From Clostridia bacterium (GTDB taxonomy: Bacteria > Bacillota > Clostridia > Oscillospirales > CAG-272), in contig JAGBIF010000004.1 of assembly GCA_017935065.1 (NCBI GenBank), positions 1 through 61,790 of the forward strand: 61,790 bases of DNA, in the 5' to 3' direction. The position numbers and the translations under genes were made by a program. The notes beneath the pieces were generated by a model, which saw nothing but the letters and a program-made list of their open reading frames with translations, was not told the origin of the DNA and ran no database searches. Of the stretch, positions 51,746 through 59,400 are shown piece after piece (the stretch's first letter is position 1; each line of letters begins with the position of its first letter).

Positions 51746-52897
51746 TTAACCTCGCCTTGTCCCACACTTAGGACAGAAATTTCCTGCCCGCTCAAATTTA
51801 TATCCGCAAGAGGAACAGGTGTCCTTGCTATCGACACGCTTTGCACCGCATTCAGCACAGAAGCTGGCACCCACATCAAGCATAGCCCCGCACGTTTCAC
51901 AAAAGGACGGTGCCGTGTTCGGTTTAAATGCCGAGCCTACGGCATCACCGACGACACCCGCAATTCCGCCGCCGACACCTGCCATCATACCAAGACCTAT
52001 TCCCATATTTGTAAACTGCCCTGCGCCCTCATTCCTTGCGGCATCCTCTGCCACATCAAAGCCACGCTCCTGCTGATAGGTATAGCCTTCCTGCATACGC
52101 TTGGTCGCCTGCGCCTTGGAATCAATAACAACTCTTTGCGCCTCGGTTTCGGCGTGTATAATATCAGTCTGTTGCTTAAGCCTTGCCTCGGCAATGTCGG
52201 CATACTGACGGAAGTGCAGTTCCTTAAACCTTTCGTACTGAGAGTCCCCATCGGGCTTTACTACCGTAGTAATATAAAAATGCTTAAGATTAATACCGTA
52301 CTCAAGAAAATCGTCTATAAGCCTTGTATGTATATTCTGTGATAGGCTCTCAAGCTGTTCATCAATTTCAAAAATGCTTATGGCACTCTGTCGCATAGTC
52401 TGCGCAATATAGGTCTTAACTCTTGTCATAAGCACGGCACGGAAATAGGTAACGAGGCTCTGTCTGTCAAGCGAGCCTTCCGTCCCGACAAGCTTCAAAA
52501 TAAGCCGTCTTGAATCGGATACGCTGAGTACCATTTCACCCGATGCGCCTATAGAGATAGGAAATTTATAAGTCGGCTCAATATACTGTACCTTAGAGTC
52601 GGTGCCCCAACGAATAGCCATTTGCTCGGTCTTGTTGATGAAATAGACCTCACAGTGAAAGGGCGTCTGCCCGCCTGTCGGAATATTTATGATTTTCCGA
52701 AGCAACGGAATATTCTGAGTTTCCAGCGTATGGCGGCCTGGGCCGAAAAGGTCAAGAGCCTGACCGTTCATAAAGAAGATTGCTTCCTGCGACTCGTGTA
52801 CGATAAGCTGCGTTGTCGTATTGAAGTCCTCGCAGGGGTGCTTCCATATGAAGGTGCTGTTGTCGCCCTCGTATTTGATAAGCTCTGCGATTTTCAT
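51746..52897 (-). CDS. SPFH-domain protein with two C-terminal zinc ribbons (YdjI-like)
   Basis: Protein of 383 residues. The N-terminal SPFH/band-7-like region (about 20-285) includes ESQEAIFFMNGQALDLFGPG, TPFHCEVYFINKTEQ and a charged helix with AEARLKQQTDIIHAETEAQR. A glycine-rich linker (about 305-325) follows, then two zinc ribbons: CETCG ... CAECG and CSSCG ... CPKCG. This matches the YdjI-type SPFH proteins that, in B. subtilis, work with PspA against membrane damage. It is first in its operon and divergent from an XRE gene. Confidence 0.85.
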   Translation of the reverse strand: MKIAELIKYEGDNSTFIWKHPCEDFNTTTQLIVHESQEAIFFMNGQALDLFGPGRHTLETQNIPLLRKIINIPTGGQTPFHCEVYFINKTEQMAIRWGTDSKVQYIEPTYKFPISIGASGEMVLSVSDSRRLILKLVGTEGSLDRQSLVTYFRAVLMTRVKTYIAQTMRQSAISIFEIDEQLESLSQNIHTRLIDDFLEYGINLKHFYITTVVKPDGDSQYERFKELHFRQYADIAEARLKQQTDIIHAETEAQRVVIDSKAQATKRMQEGYTYQQERGFDVAEDAARNEGAGQFTNMGIGLGMMAGVGGGIAGVVGDAVGSAFKPNTAPSFCETCGAMLDVGASFCAECGAKRVDSKDTCSSCGYKFERAGNFCPKCGTRRG

Positions 52898-52948
52898 ATT
52901 ATGTCCTTTCTTGCCGTATATTGTCGTAATAGGCTATTTGTAGCCCAT

Positions 52949-52977
52949 ATTGTATCATATATAGCCCACTTTGTCAA
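52949..52977 (-). promoter_or_regulatory. Promoter of the SPFH operon with GGGCTA repeats
   Basis: TTGACA (52972-52977) and TACAAT (52949-52954) on the minus strand, 17-bp spacer. Direct GGGCTA repeats lie at 52962-52967 and 52941-52946, flanking the -10 box, with an inverted partial copy at 52932-52936. These are candidate sites for the divergent XRE protein. Confidence 0.7.
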
Positions 52978-53030
52978 GACCTTTGGTCTATAATTAGTCC
53001 ATAATATTCGTAAGAGGTGGGGAAATTTAT

Positions 53031-53273
53031 ATGGATACCTATACAACCGTAAAAAACCGACTTTTGCAGCTGCTGGGCGAGAAGCGGATGTCAATACACA
53101 AGCTAGCTATGGAATCCGCCGTAGCGCCCTCGTCAATAAAGAATATTCTCTACGGAAAAAGCCAAAATCCTGGGGTAGTCACGATAAAGATGCTCTGCGA
53201 CGGCTTTGGAATAACTCTCTCTGAATTCTTTGACACAGATGACTTTCGCACGCTTGAACAGGAAATAAAATAA
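53031..53273 (+). CDS. XRE-type helix-turn-helix regulator, divergent from the SPFH operon
   Basis: Protein of 80 residues. Helix-turn-helix MSIHKLAMESAVAPSSIKNIL, then VVTIKMLCDGFGITLSEFFD. It resembles the protein at 25997-26233 and ends in the same kind of terminator. GGTGGGGAA about 8 nt upstream fits the start. Divergent placement suggests it controls the SPFH operon through the GGGCTA boxes. Confidence 0.85.
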   Translation: MDTYTTVKNRLLQLLGEKRMSIHKLAMESAVAPSSIKNILYGKSQNPGVVTIKMLCDGFGITLSEFFDTDDFRTLEQEIK

Positions 53274-53280
53274 AAAAGAA

Positions 53281-53323
53281 AGAGGCTATCTCAAATGCGA
53301 AATTTGAGATAGCCTCTCTTTAT
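53281..53323. terminator. Terminator shared by the XRE and HipA-like genes
   Basis: Perfect 16-bp stem AGAGGCTATCTCAAAT / ATTTGAGATAGCCTCT followed by CTTTATTT. The core CTCAAATGCGAAATTTGAG equals that at 26241-26280. Confidence 0.85.
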
Positions 53324-53331
53324 TTAAGCTA

Positions 53332-54375
53332 CTATTTGGCTATTTGACCGTATCTTCCTAAAACCAGATCGACAATAGCCTGTGACTTAACACGCATATT
53401 CAGCTTTGCGATAACCGTTCTTACCGTAGCCTCGGTAATAACGGGGATATAAGACCTATACTCGGGATGCTCATCCATAAGCTCGTTAAATAACGAGATC
53501 AGCAGATCCCTTTTACTGGGTCTTGAGGGATATCCGCGCGAAATCAGTGCCATGTTGTTATCGTAGTTTGGAGCAAACCCGATGAGGTGGCCCGTTTTTG
53601 TATCGCGCAAAAGTCCAAAGTTGTTTGTATGTCTGTCGGGGTTTGCGCAGACGGTATCCAAAAAAATCATTCGGATATAATCGGGGATTGCGGATGGACA
53701 AATCACCTCAAGCGCCCGAACAACCTCGGAATAATCCTCATTATCCCCCATAAATGCTGAGGCAGGCTCAAAATTGACACTTGCCCCGTCGGTAAAATCA
53801 AGGGATTTAATGTACCCAACGCCCCGCTCGTAAACAGCCATATTCATTGAAAGCGCGCATCCAAGCTCGTAAACAAACAGCTCTGAAAACATTTCATCGT
53901 GGGATGCTCGCTTTAACATCCACCATTTCCCGTCGCGAAGCTTCCAGCACTTTTCAAAGCTACCGAGGTTTGTAAGCTCAGGTGTCCTCGAGTGCTTGCT
54001 GTTAGCGGCGCGGTTAAAGCTGTTATAGCTTCCCCTTAAGGCGAGGCTTGAGAAGTAGTCATCCGAGAACCTGACATCGCTGTAGGTTAAATCCGAGCCC
54101 TGCTCGCGTATCCAATAGTTGTCCGTAACAGTTGCTCCGTTTACGTGAATAACAGTTGAGATATCATCCTTTTCGACCAGACGCAGTGCCTTTTTTAAAA
54201 GGCGGGAATTCGCCCTGTGACTGTCAATAGCGCGTGATTGCAGCCAAAGGTCGGCATTCTGAATTCTTTTAAGATATAAAGGAAGCAAGGCCTCATTGAT
54301 AATATTAAGCCTGTTATCCTGCCATACGGCTACAACCGTATCGCCGCTTAAGATTTCGTAATTTCTCTTTGTCAT
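53332..54375 (-). CDS. HipA-like kinase, no adjacent HipB on its strand
   Basis: Protein of 347 residues. The C-terminal half shows the HipA/PI3K-like kinase pattern: catalytic loop NPDRHTNNFG (about 245-254) and metal-binding APNYDNN (about 268-274). An ATP-binding KRAS-type lysine is likely in MLKRASHDEMFSELFVYELG. It lacks the HipA N-terminal domain-1 pattern and has no HipB gene upstream. The XRE gene on the opposite strand ends about 60 nt away. It resembles stand-alone HipA-like (CtkA-type) kinases. Targets unknown. Confidence 0.75.
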   Translation of the reverse strand: MTKRNYEILSGDTVVAVWQDNRLNIINEALLPLYLKRIQNADLWLQSRAIDSHRANSRLLKKALRLVEKDDISTVIHVNGATVTDNYWIREQGSDLTYSDVRFSDDYFSSLALRGSYNSFNRAANSKHSRTPELTNLGSFEKCWKLRDGKWWMLKRASHDEMFSELFVYELGCALSMNMAVYERGVGYIKSLDFTDGASVNFEPASAFMGDNEDYSEVVRALEVICPSAIPDYIRMIFLDTVCANPDRHTNNFGLLRDTKTGHLIGFAPNYDNNMALISRGYPSRPSKRDLLISLFNELMDEHPEYRSYIPVITEATVRTVIAKLNMRVKSQAIVDLVLGRYGQIAK

Positions 54376-54414
54376 CAGCTTCCTCCTTTTTTATTTATGT
54401 TTGACACCGAAAGC

Positions 54415-55383
54415 TTACTCGCTGATACCTTTCTTCCTCGAATAAAGCACGAGTGACAGCGAGAGGGCTATGCCTGCTATAAGAAGAAGTGCCGATACAC
54501 ACCAATAAAGCGGGGACGTGGGCAGATTTGAGAAATTCAGACCAGCATCCTTTGCGGTGGATACAAACACGGTGGGGATCGAGCCGACGATAAAGCCTAT
54601 TATCGCGAAATAGGTGCCTCTTGGGAAGTGTGTCAGGCAATACTTCATTATAACGGAAATGCCTATAAAGCCGAATGCTATACCCGCGCCAACCGAGCCG
54701 AGCACGAGAAGCGAGGTGCCAACATCCTGCCCGCGAAGCAGATGGTCGGTTATCATTTTTACGATAGGATTGTAGTAGCCGAGAATAAGAAGCATCATAC
54801 TGCCAGAGATACCAGGTACTACGAGCGCAGACGAGCCGACAATGCCTATTACGAAAAGAAGAACATACTCACCGAAGGAAAGACCGAACAGGTTTACGTC
54901 CTCGCCGATAGGCAGGAAGGAAAGACAGAAGGCAAACGCGAAGGGAATAAGAAGCGCTATTATATTCGTCCACTTTATTTTGCCCTTAGTCTTTTCTGTG
55001 ATAGAGGGCATACCGCCGAGGGCAAGTCCTACGAAAAGACATACCGTCGGTATAGGATACGCCTCAAGCGCCCAGCCGAGAGGGAAGAGAAGCGCGATAA
55101 CACCCGCCACCATACCGATAGCGATAGGAAGCAGTGCCTTGATGCTTTCCTTAAAGTGCTTGAATATTCCGGAGATAGCCTCAATAAGCTTTTCGTAAAT
55201 GCCGATTATTGCCGCGATAGAGCCTCCCGAGAAGCCAGGGATTATAAACGCTATACCGATAAGCGCACCGCGTATTACGTCGGCAAAAAAGCCCTTGATG
55301 CCACCGCCGTTGCCATCACCCGAGGGCGTATTGTCGGGCGCGGTGTCGGATGCACTGCTGTAAACTGTGCTTTCATTTTCCAT
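54415..55383 (-). CDS. DUF368 membrane protein, PopT-type polyprenyl-phosphate translocase
   Basis: Protein of 322 residues from the ATG at 55383, with GTGAGG about 11 nt upstream; an ATG eight codons earlier is possible. After a hydrophilic start, eight or nine helices carry the duplicated DUF368 motifs FIIPGFSGGSIAAIIGIYEKLI and ALVVPGISGSMMLLILGYY. DUF368 proteins (PopT) have been reported to recycle undecaprenyl phosphate across the membrane for wall synthesis. Function by family, not tested here. Confidence 0.85.
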   Translation of the reverse strand: MENESTVYSSASDTAPDNTPSGDGNGGGIKGFFADVIRGALIGIAFIIPGFSGGSIAAIIGIYEKLIEAISGIFKHFKESIKALLPIAIGMVAGVIALLFPLGWALEAYPIPTVCLFVGLALGGMPSITEKTKGKIKWTNIIALLIPFAFAFCLSFLPIGEDVNLFGLSFGEYVLLFVIGIVGSSALVVPGISGSMMLLILGYYNPIVKMITDHLLRGQDVGTSLLVLGSVGAGIAFGFIGISVIMKYCLTHFPRGTYFAIIGFIVGSIPTVFVSTAKDAGLNFSNLPTSPLYWCVSALLLIAGIALSLSLVLYSRKKGISE

Positions 55384-55396
55384 AGATAAGTAAACC

Positions 55397-55624
55397 TCAC
55401 TTTGCATTTTGACCTAAATATTCAAATCTTGGGACCAGTATTCCGTCACGCTCGACTGTCTCCAGGAACATATCAAGCGGTCTTGCCCAAACGGCACCGT
55501 CACAGGTGCTTCTGTATATAGCAAGCAGTCTCTCGGGCGCCTCGCTATCCCTTGCGATATGGATAAGCTCGTATTCGTTTCCCTTAAAATGCCTGTATCT
55601 TCCAAGCTTTATTTCATCATTCAT
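55397..55624 (-). CDS. DUF1653 protein
   Basis: Protein of 75 residues from the ATG at 55624 (GAGG 8 nt upstream). DUF1653 pattern: LGRYRHFKGNEYELIHIA then YRSTCDGAVWARPLDMFLE. The fold is small beta-rich and the function unknown. It lies 13 nt before the DUF368 gene. Confidence 0.88.
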   Translation of the reverse strand: MNDEIKLGRYRHFKGNEYELIHIARDSEAPERLLAIYRSTCDGAVWARPLDMFLETVERDGILVPRFEYLGQNAK

Positions 55625-55701
55625 ATAGTTCACCTCGGGTATAGCTTACCCGAGCTATTCTACCACATATAGGCAAAACAATCAAGTCCTTTTTTTAATT
55701 T

Positions 55702-56925
55702 CTATTCCGAATTTCTATTCCGAATTTCTATTCCTACGACGCCGAGCCTTTCCTCATCACACGGCTGATAGAAGGTATACATCTCGTCACGCATAAGGGC
55801 AGGTGTTTGGCGTATTATACCGCACCTCGGTCCGAGATGCGACTCAAAAAGCTCAAGGAAGCTTTTGTATTTATGAAGCGCTATAACCTCGCACAGCATC
55901 CTCTCGCCCGTGTCCTGATTAACGAATATAAGCTCATCACCCGCCTTGATTTTTTGCCTTTTCTCATCATACAGCCTGACCTCTATAGTCTTTTCGCTTC
56001 TTTGTATCCTGCCGAAATACTCGTCGCGAAGCTTTAGCGTATGCTTGCTTTTGCCCTCACCGCCAAGGCTGATAAGCGCAACCGCCACCGCAACGAGAAG
56101 AATTCCTATAATACCGCCGACACCTATTTTTTCACCGAAGATAAGCACGCTGAAAAGCGATGCCGACACGGGCTCCAGCACCGATAGGGTTGAGGCAACC
56201 CCCGCCGATAGCTCCTCAAGCGCCTCTGTGTAGAGAAAGTAGGGGATTATAAAGGTGACAACGCCGATGCCGATAAGAAGCGGTATGACGGGTAAAGGAT
56301 CACTTGCCGCCACCGACACTATTTCAGCAGGTCTTGCGACGAGCAGGGCTATTACGCTTATCGTTAAAAAGGTGTAAAGCGTTGCGGTGTAGGGGCTGTC
56401 CCCCTCGCGCATCTGCAACTTTGTGAGGATGTTGTATATCGCGTAGGTTACGGCAGAGAGTATGCCGAGTGCAATTCCGACACCGTCAAGCGTCACGCCG
56501 TCAAGTATACCGCTGACTAAAAATCCGCCAGCAAGCATAAGCGCCACCGCCAGCCCCTTGCCGAGGCTCATTCTCTCACCGAGGAATATTACCGACACCG
56601 CGCACACGATAACGGGTGACATATAAAGCAACACGACCGCCGTCGCCACCGAGGTCATCTGCATTGACATATAGTAGAGTGTCGCGGTAAGAAAAAGCGC
56701 CACGCCACCGCCGATAAAGAGTATAAGCGAGCGCAGGCTTGTCCTGAAGCTGTGCCTTTTGCAAATAAGAAGATACCCCGCCATAACGGTGAGTGAGACG
56801 AAGCCGCGCACACCCGTCATCTGTACCGAGTCAATGCCGTAGGGCGCAAGATAGTGCACGAAAATACACGAGGTGCCCCAGAGAATGCCTGCGAGAATGA
56901 TAAAAATTAATGCCTTGGCTTTCAT
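55702..56925 (-). CDS. EamA/DMT transporter fused to a C-terminal ASCH domain
   Basis: Protein of 407 residues in one uninterrupted frame. Residues about 1-290 are an EamA drug/metabolite transporter with ten helices and two EamA repeats (ILWGTSCIFVHYLAPYGID, and the second half from TLDGVGIALGILSAVTYAIYNIL). Residues about 297-400 are an ASCH domain: HTLKLRDEYFGRIQRSEKTIEVRLYD in pattern, then IKAGDELIFVN and a C-terminal LGVVGIEI strand. ASCH domains resemble PUA and bind RNA or act on modified nucleosides. A membrane transporter joined to ASCH suggests uptake or export of a nucleoside-like compound sensed or processed in the cytoplasm. It overlaps the NUDIX gene by four bases. Confidence 0.88.
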   Translation of the reverse strand: MKAKALIFIILAGILWGTSCIFVHYLAPYGIDSVQMTGVRGFVSLTVMAGYLLICKRHSFRTSLRSLILFIGGGVALFLTATLYYMSMQMTSVATAVVLLYMSPVIVCAVSVIFLGERMSLGKGLAVALMLAGGFLVSGILDGVTLDGVGIALGILSAVTYAIYNILTKLQMREGDSPYTATLYTFLTISVIALLVARPAEIVSVAASDPLPVIPLLIGIGVVTFIIPYFLYTEALEELSAGVASTLSVLEPVSASLFSVLIFGEKIGVGGIIGILLVAVAVALISLGGEGKSKHTLKLRDEYFGRIQRSEKTIEVRLYDEKRQKIKAGDELIFVNQDTGERMLCEVIALHKYKSFLELFESHLGPRCGIIRQTPALMRDEMYTFYQPCDEERLGVVGIEIRNRNSE

Positions 56926-57362
56926 TTGTCTGTGTACCCCAGCGACGATAGAAATTCATATGCCTCATCAAGCAGCTCCTTCGCGTTGTCAAAGGTAAGC
57001 GTGCGCCTTGCCTCGCGGTAGGGAAGCGAGAGAAAATCATAGCTCTCAAAGTCGGGATTGCTCCTCGGCTCTTCACCCTCGTAGCTTGCAAGAAAGTAGA
57101 CGACGAGCTTGCGCCTTCCGTTTTTCAGGGGATAGCAGGCTGTGCGTCTGAAGCCGTCAATAATTTTTGCGTGAAGCGAGGTCTCCTCCCAGGTCTCGCG
57201 AAGTGCCGTCTCGACCTCGCTCTCGCCCGCCTCGACGTGCCCCTTGGGGAAGCCCGACTTGCCGTCCTGGGTCGACCTGATAAGAAGAAACCTTAATTCC
57301 TCACCTCGGCCCGTAAACAGTACGGTGCCGCAGGATTTTTCATCATACGCTATTTTTCCCAT
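56922..57362 (-). CDS. NUDIX hydrolase
   Basis: Protein of 146 residues with a complete NUDIX box: the GHVEAGE start and RETWEETSL end match GX5EX7REUXEEXGU closely. The N-terminus, SCGTVLFTGRGEELRFLLIRST, resembles diadenosine tetraphosphate hydrolases. GAGG about 9 nt upstream supports the start. It overlaps the EamA-ASCH gene by ATGA, pointing to a shared nucleotide-related job. Confidence 0.92.
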   Translation of the reverse strand: MGKIAYDEKSCGTVLFTGRGEELRFLLIRSTQDGKSGFPKGHVEAGESEVETALRETWEETSLHAKIIDGFRRTACYPLKNGRRKLVVYFLASYEGEEPRSNPDFESYDFLSLPYREARRTLTFDNAKELLDEAYEFLSSLGYTDK

Positions 57363-57373
57363 TTTAATTACCT

Positions 57374-57739
57374 CTATATAAGATACAAATTTGCGATAAT
57401 GCCGACGAGAAGAAGATAATTAGATATCGCGCGCCCCGTCTGCCCCGACTTAAGCGAGGGGATAAAGGCGGTAATGCTGTCCCCCTCAAGGTTTGCCGAG
57501 AAGTGGCGCAGGGTAGACATTATTCTGTCGGTATAGCGCGAGATGTCACAGCACCCCGAGAGAAAATCAAGTGTCCTTCCCCTGTCTGATATGCTGTACC
57601 CGCACTCACCCGCGCGCGTTAACTCAAAGGAAAACGCCCTGTCAGCACCGATATACATAATAGGGGTATGAAGAATAAGCGCATCTTCTGATGCTTCAAG
57701 CGACACCGCACCCCGTAAATATTCTATTAGCTCATCCAT
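57374..57739 (-). CDS. Small protein resembling DUF1828
   Basis: Protein of 121 residues from the ATG at 57739 (AAGGTG about 12 nt upstream); a GTG 12 codons earlier is possible. The middle has ALILHTPIMYIG and YSISDRGRTLDFLSG, a pattern like DUF1828, where a TP and a DxG motif are conserved. The last part is hydrophobic (YLLLVGIIANLYLI). It is 11 nt upstream of the NUDIX gene. Role unknown. Confidence 0.6.
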   Translation of the reverse strand: MDELIEYLRGAVSLEASEDALILHTPIMYIGADRAFSFELTRAGECGYSISDRGRTLDFLSGCCDISRYTDRIMSTLRHFSANLEGDSITAFIPSLKSGQTGRAISNYLLLVGIIANLYLI

Positions 57740-57815
57740 ATTTGAAATTTCACCTTCCGTCACTAATTCGCCCACGGCCGTACATCAGTCAATCTACGCG
57801 CCGATGGGGGTAGGG

Positions 57816-58592
57816 CTAAAAGAGCGATACTCCCTCTTTCAGTAAATTTTTAACTATCACACGCGAGCGCTCCTCGCTTAACTGAACCTGTGTAAAGCCG
57901 CCGCGCACGTATTTCATTCGGTCGATGACCTCGCCACCCGCCTCGAGCTTGATATAAATGCCCTCGATAAGGTTATCCCTCGGCGCTTGGTATGCGGGGC
58001 TGTCGGGTGAAAGACCAAGCGAGATAAGCTCGTCCCTCAGCCTCTGCCCCGCGTGCTCCGAAATAAAGGGCGAGGGCCCTATGTAGGAAAGCAACTCGTC
58101 AATAGATGAAAGCCTGCCCTGATACAGCGTTGGCGCCGAAACGATAGAGCTTTTCGCAAGCATTTTTCGTCTTGTGTCGGTGTCAAGAAAGACACGCTCG
58201 CGCTTATCGTATATATCAAACTCCATAAAGTAGTGGGGAAGAGCATCGTAGAAAATCGCGTGCTTTGCATACATCCACTCGCCGTACATAATATAGCGTG
58301 AGCCGAGAATTGAATAAAGCTCGCTCTGCTTTGAGCTTGCCCACAGCTTAAAGAGCGCAAACTGCTCCTCGCGCCCGCCACCTCTCAAAAAGTGACCTCG
58401 GCTCTGCAATAAAAGCCTTCCGTCCTCGGAAAAGGAAATACCCGAGTTCGCGCCGTCAACCTTCTCCTCAAGCGCAAGCTGTACACCCCTTATTCTCTCA
58501 AACGCTACTCTCGGAATGTCCTCATCCCCAACCCCGAGCCGTGAGCCCTCAATATGAGGCGTCCTCGGATACTTAATCATTTTTTCTTCCAT
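57816..58592 (-). CDS. RNA ligase of the Rnl2-like nucleotidyltransferase family
   Basis: Protein of 258 residues. Motif I is EEKVDGANSG with Lys44 as the adenylated residue. Motif III is near YGEWMYAKHAIFYD, motif IV is EGIYIKLE and motif V is MKYVRG. It has the size of a bare ligase core and no polynucleotide kinase/phosphatase domain. It likely seals RNA nicks or breaks using ATP. A Pnkp partner is not seen in the window. Neighbours with NUDIX and ASCH domains fit an RNA or nucleotide metabolism theme. Confidence 0.85.
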   Translation of the reverse strand: MEEKMIKYPRTPHIEGSRLGVGDEDIPRVAFERIRGVQLALEEKVDGANSGISFSEDGRLLLQSRGHFLRGGGREEQFALFKLWASSKQSELYSILGSRYIMYGEWMYAKHAIFYDALPHYFMEFDIYDKRERVFLDTDTRRKMLAKSSIVSAPTLYQGRLSSIDELLSYIGPSPFISEHAGQRLRDELISLGLSPDSPAYQAPRDNLIEGIYIKLEAGGEVIDRMKYVRGGFTQVQLSEERSRVIVKNLLKEGVSLF

Positions 58593-58686
58593 AAATCCTG
58601 CATTCTTCCGCCCAAAATTATAACAGGCGGTATTTTTTATTCTTGTATAGCTTGCTTGAATTATCTGCCTTTATGTAAAGCGTAAA

Positions 58687-59343
58687 TTACAAATTGCAGT
58701 ATTTCTTCACCGCACTGATAAGGGGTGCATAATACACCTCATCAATGCCGAGCGAGGTAAGATTTGTCGGTATATCACCGAATATAACCGCATAGTGGCA
58801 AAGCGCCGCAAGTGCCGTGCCTATTTTTGAAGGATGCGATTTGTCGGGATGATAAAGATATGGCACATCACCCCCTTCGGTGACTTCTCTGAAGCAAAGC
58901 CCGACAGGACAAAGCTCGCACTCATAGCGCTCGCTCGCGCGCCTGTATGCCGAGTATAGCATATCCGTCATACAGGATGAGCTCCATCCGCGCTCGGCAA
59001 GCAGAGGTGCGCCCTCGCATCTTCCCCAGGTCGCGTAAAGCACAGTTCTTTTTGGCGCGACCTTGTTTATAAGCTCGCCTATCGCAGAGGAAAATCTGTC
59101 CTCATCAACAAGCGCGAAGTAGCTCTGCTCTTGAAGCACAAGGGTGTCTATTTTGTATTTCTCAAGTATTTCATCAAGGCTCTTTGCCGTCTCGTCACCC
59201 GAGAGATTTTCGTAAAGATGCCTTCCGCCCTTCGTGACCGACAGCGCCTCGCACTCCCTGCCGTTTTCACGCGCAAGAGCCTCAAATGTCTCGGGAAGCC
59301 CGTTAAAATAAGTGTAGCTGTTTCCGATAAATAATATCTTCAT
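58687..59343 (-). CDS. SGNH-type hydrolase
   Basis: Protein of 218 residues. Block I is FIGNSYTYFNGLPETF with the likely catalytic Ser in GNSYT, a DUF4886-like form. LVLQEQS follows, and the C-terminal DKSHPSKIG supplies the Asp-His pair. There is no signal peptide, so it acts inside the cell. Substrate probably an ester of a sugar or lipid; not determinable. Confidence 0.82.
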   Translation of the reverse strand: MKILFIGNSYTYFNGLPETFEALARENGRECEALSVTKGGRHLYENLSGDETAKSLDEILEKYKIDTLVLQEQSYFALVDEDRFSSAIGELINKVAPKRTVLYATWGRCEGAPLLAERGWSSSCMTDMLYSAYRRASERYECELCPVGLCFREVTEGGDVPYLYHPDKSHPSKIGTALAALCHYAVIFGDIPTNLTSLGIDEVYYAPLISAVKKYCNL

Positions 59344-59400
59344 TTTTTATTCCTTTTCTCTGTGTCTGCCTATACGGCACCGCAATATGCTTACAGAATA

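Noticed and set aside
53031-54375. HipBA toxin-antitoxin pair formed by the XRE and HipA-like genes
   Set aside because: The genes converge and share a terminator rather than forming a co-transcribed operon; the XRE gene is better placed to control the SPFH operon. Kept only as a weaker alternative.
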